This document shows, piece by piece, positions 4,296 through 5,700 of a DNA stretch of 5,700 nucleotides. The notes beneath the pieces are model-generated. The model worked only from the letters and a program-made list of their open reading frames with translations. It had not been told where the DNA came from and made no database searches. The stretch is from DASWIV01 sp036397475 (GTDB taxonomy: Bacteria; JAJVIF01; JAPKYR01), in assembly GCA_036397475.1 (NCBI GenBank), contig DASWIV010000162.1, positions 1 through 5,700 of the forward strand. Reading direction: 5' to 3'. A program made the position numbers and the translations under genes. The first letter of the stretch is position 1. Each line of letters starts with the position of its first letter.

Positions 4296-5009
4296 ATGCA
4301 GGATGCAATATGGTTCAGGTTAATACATTTACCCGCTGTTAAATATAGTTTTTTCCCTTATTATTATTTTCCCATTGACGAAGATCCTGGCAAGTACGCA
4401 TCCGGTGAGAACATAGGCACACTGAATCCCTATATCCGGTTTCATTCAACAGAAATTCGCCACATGTTCGAAGCTGGAAAAACCGTGACCCGCACTTACA
4501 TCATAAAGCCACCAGCTCAAGGACCTATTCAGGCTCACTATGCAGTTTACGCACACTGGCATGAAGCGGATATCAAACCGGTTACGAATCCAGCAACAGA
4601 CTTTCCTCTTGATGCCAATTCTTCGATGCCGTATGAACTCAATATTTATCAGGATGGTCTAATCGATCCTGATGCCCCTCCTCCAGTGCAGGCTGAGCAT
4701 ATTCATTTCTACGTGAAGTCCTGGGAAGTAATCCCTCTGGAAAAATGGACGCTAGGAGAACGTGATCTATTGCAAGGAAGTTTTAGCGGTATGAGTTTAA
4801 CCCCGCATCCAGATGGCCTTCCTGACGAATATGTTAATACATATATAACTGGTGATGGATATAATCCTTTGGATCCATATCCTGGTACATGGACAATTAT
4901 TTTCCACATCGTCATGCCAGACTTGGAGTTTCCAGGCGGAATTTCAAGAGCTGGAACAGAATGGTGGATTATGGATGTTGAATTTTCTGAATCTGATGGC
5001 AAATGGTGA
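4296..5009 (+). pseudogene. uncharacterised reading frame, probably a 5'-truncated secreted-protein remnant
   Basis: I do not recognise the family. The frame of 237 codons has protein-like composition: many Trp, Tyr and Pro residues, alternating strands such as HYAVYAHWHEADIKPVTNP (81-99) and AEHIHFYVKSWEVIP (133-147), GYNPLDPYPGTWTIIFHIVMP (189-209), and an aromatic end EWWIMDVEF (222-230). This reads like an extracellular beta-rich domain. Yet the N-terminus (MQDAIWFRLIHLPAVKYSFF) is not a clear signal peptide, there is no Shine-Dalgarno site before ATG 4296, an in-frame TGA lies immediately upstream, and a strong terminator closes the preceding gene. The first 80 bases are also notably AT-rich. 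The simplest reading is the 3' part of a longer exported-protein gene that lost its 5' end, left downstream of the lipoprotein. Alternatives are an intact gene with an unusual leaderless start, or a frameshift near 4296-4380. Coding character is credible; integrity and expression are doubtful. Confidence 0.5.
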
Positions 5010-5016
5010 ATAAAAT

Positions 5017-5036
5017 GTGGGGGAGCAATCCCCCGC
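5017..5036. terminator. hairpin between convergent genes, possibly a bidirectional terminator
   Basis: A stem of ggggga (5019-5024) with tccccc (5029-5034), loop gcaa, is extended by one T-G and one G-C pair to 8 bp. It starts 7 bases after the stop codon of the plus-strand frame and ends 21 bases from the minus-strand stop codon. On the minus strand it is followed by ACATTTTATTC; on the plus strand by tgtgattaatattt. Both tails are only moderately T-rich, so termination in either direction is plausible but not certain. Confidence 0.6.
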
Positions 5037-5056
5037 TGTGATTAATATTTCGTTGT

Positions 5057-5614
5057 TCAATTCACCTGTTCGAGGTATGGCTCAAGTGTCATACCGTCTT
5101 CAGAGAACAGGTGCATGTCGAAATAATCGATGGCCCATCCTTCAGATTCCAGGTCCATGTACGCCTGACCTTCAACAGTTGCCGAGTGTATATCGGGCGA
5201 AAACACCTGGCCGCCCGAGAATTCACGGATTCCAATATCGATACGAAACGTGACAATCGACTCATTATCCGTGAGCCGCTCGGTGTCCATTGAAAGGTAT
5301 TTCCACCGGGAGATATAAGGCCTGACCCATGATTCAATTGCCACCTGGAGTGCGCCGGCGCGGTTCGGGGGAAAATAATCTCCGACCAGGTATTCCTCGT
5401 TATCAGCATCATGTATCATCGTCGACGCCGCCATGGAATAAAAATCGTTATCCACCGAAAATTCCTCCGCCTGGGTATACCGCCCCATTCTGAAGTCGTC
5501 GAAAAAATCGCGCAGCACACGCTCTTCCGGTGTAGGGCGATTAACCAGCCAGTAAAAGCCAAGTCCAAGGATAGCGATGAGGATTACGAGTACGGGGAGA
5601 TTTTTCAATACCAT
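5057..5614 (-). CDS. single-pass membrane-anchored protein, possibly NTF2-like
   Basis: The ATG is preceded by GGGGGA on the minus strand with eight bases of spacing. The 185-residue product has one hydrophobic segment at residues 6-24 (LPVLVILIAILGLGFYWLV). After it comes NRPTPEE without a signal-peptidase site, which suggests an uncleaved anchor with the remaining 160 residues outside the membrane. The soluble part opens with an amphipathic helix ending in a small-turn motif (RVLRDFFDDFRMGRYTQAEEF, 32-52). It ends with strands typical of a curved sheet (NESIVTFRIDIGIREF 117-132, ATVEGQAYMDLESEGWAIDYFDMHLF 145-170). This helix-then-sheet order, with a W-x-I-x-x strand near the end, resembles NTF2-like or DUF4878-type domains, but no diagnostic motif confirms it. 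There are no cysteines and no catalytic motif. It is convergent with the 4296-5009 frame and has its own promoter-like element, so it is probably expressed separately or leads a leftward operon of one. Confidence 0.85.
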   Translation of the reverse strand: MVLKNLPVLVILIAILGLGFYWLVNRPTPEERVLRDFFDDFRMGRYTQAEEFSVDNDFYSMAASTMIHDADNEEYLVGDYFPPNRAGALQVAIESWVRPYISRWKYLSMDTERLTDNESIVTFRIDIGIREFSGGQVFSPDIHSATVEGQAYMDLESEGWAIDYFDMHLFSEDGMTLEPYLEQVN

Positions 5615-5643
5615 TCAAACATTCCCCCATTCTGCTGATTTAA

Positions 5644-5649
5644 ATTATA
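5644..5649 (-). promoter_or_regulatory. probable -10 box of the membrane-anchored protein gene
   Basis: A perfect TATAAT on the minus strand lies 29 bases before the start codon, placing the transcription start about 23 bases upstream of the ATG, with the GGGGGA site inside the leader. No recognisable -35 box is found at 16-18 bp (CGGGAA at 17 bp). The remaining bases to the window end show no gene. Confidence 0.35.
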
Positions 5650-5700
5650 AGACCTGAATACCACGATTCCCGTTCACCGTGTGCCTGCCAGAAGTCTCCA

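Noticed and set aside
4289..4326. TTGACA at 4289 as a promoter of the 4296 frame
   Set aside because: No -10 box lies at proper spacing (GGTTCA at 17 bp; TAATAC only at 26 bp), and a start from it would fall after the ATG.
1..5700. Defence system, mobile element or CRISPR array
   Set aside because: No transposase, integrase, nuclease, helicase, terminal inverted repeats or regularly spaced direct repeats were found on either strand.

Overview
The window looks like ordinary chromosome from an environmental, probably Gram-negative bacterium of moderate GC content. Evidence for that is a core nusB gene, Sec-type signal peptides, a probable lipoprotein with PPC domains, Shine-Dalgarno sites of the GGAGG type, intrinsic terminators, and TATAAT-like -10 boxes in front of all three minus-strand genes. 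The phylum cannot be fixed from sequence alone. Large secreted PPC proteins and lineage-specific exported proteins would fit the FCB group or a candidate phylum, but this is a weak inference. No tRNA, rRNA, CRISPR array, insertion sequence or phage gene was seen.

Layout. At the left, a small three-helix membrane protein (1-444, start uncertain) is translationally coupled by an ATGA overlap to nusB (441-908). Next comes a minus-strand block. A Cys/His-rich exported protein (971-1627) has its own terminator, whose U-tract is encoded in the nusB 3' end. To its right lies a 418-base gap (1628-2045) with a divergent promoter-like pair, two minus-strand intrinsic terminators, and between them an unexplained 200-base island with a strong hairpin and overlapping micro-ORFs. 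Then comes an exported TlpA/ResA-type thioredoxin (2046-2627).

The divergent gap 2628-3076 holds a chain of stem-loops, including a terminator-like one, ahead of a two-PPC-domain lipoprotein (3077-4177) that ends in a strong terminator. After it lies an orphan 237-codon reading frame (4296-5009) with no signal peptide and no Shine-Dalgarno site, probably the 3' remnant of a larger secreted-protein gene. A bidirectional hairpin separates it from a convergent single-pass membrane-anchored protein (5057-5614).

How the genes may work together. Apart from NusB (transcription antitermination, rRNA synthesis), every product appears to be in the membrane or exported. The strongest functional pairing is between the WCPPC thioredoxin and the protein with 17 cysteines and 18 histidines next to it on the same strand: both should face the same compartment, so the thioredoxin could keep the cysteines reduced for metal binding. 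This is inference. The most novel items are the Cys/His-rich protein with its repeated C-x-H-x-H-x3-C motif, the intergenic island at 1803-2000 and the hairpin-rich leader at 2690-3076.
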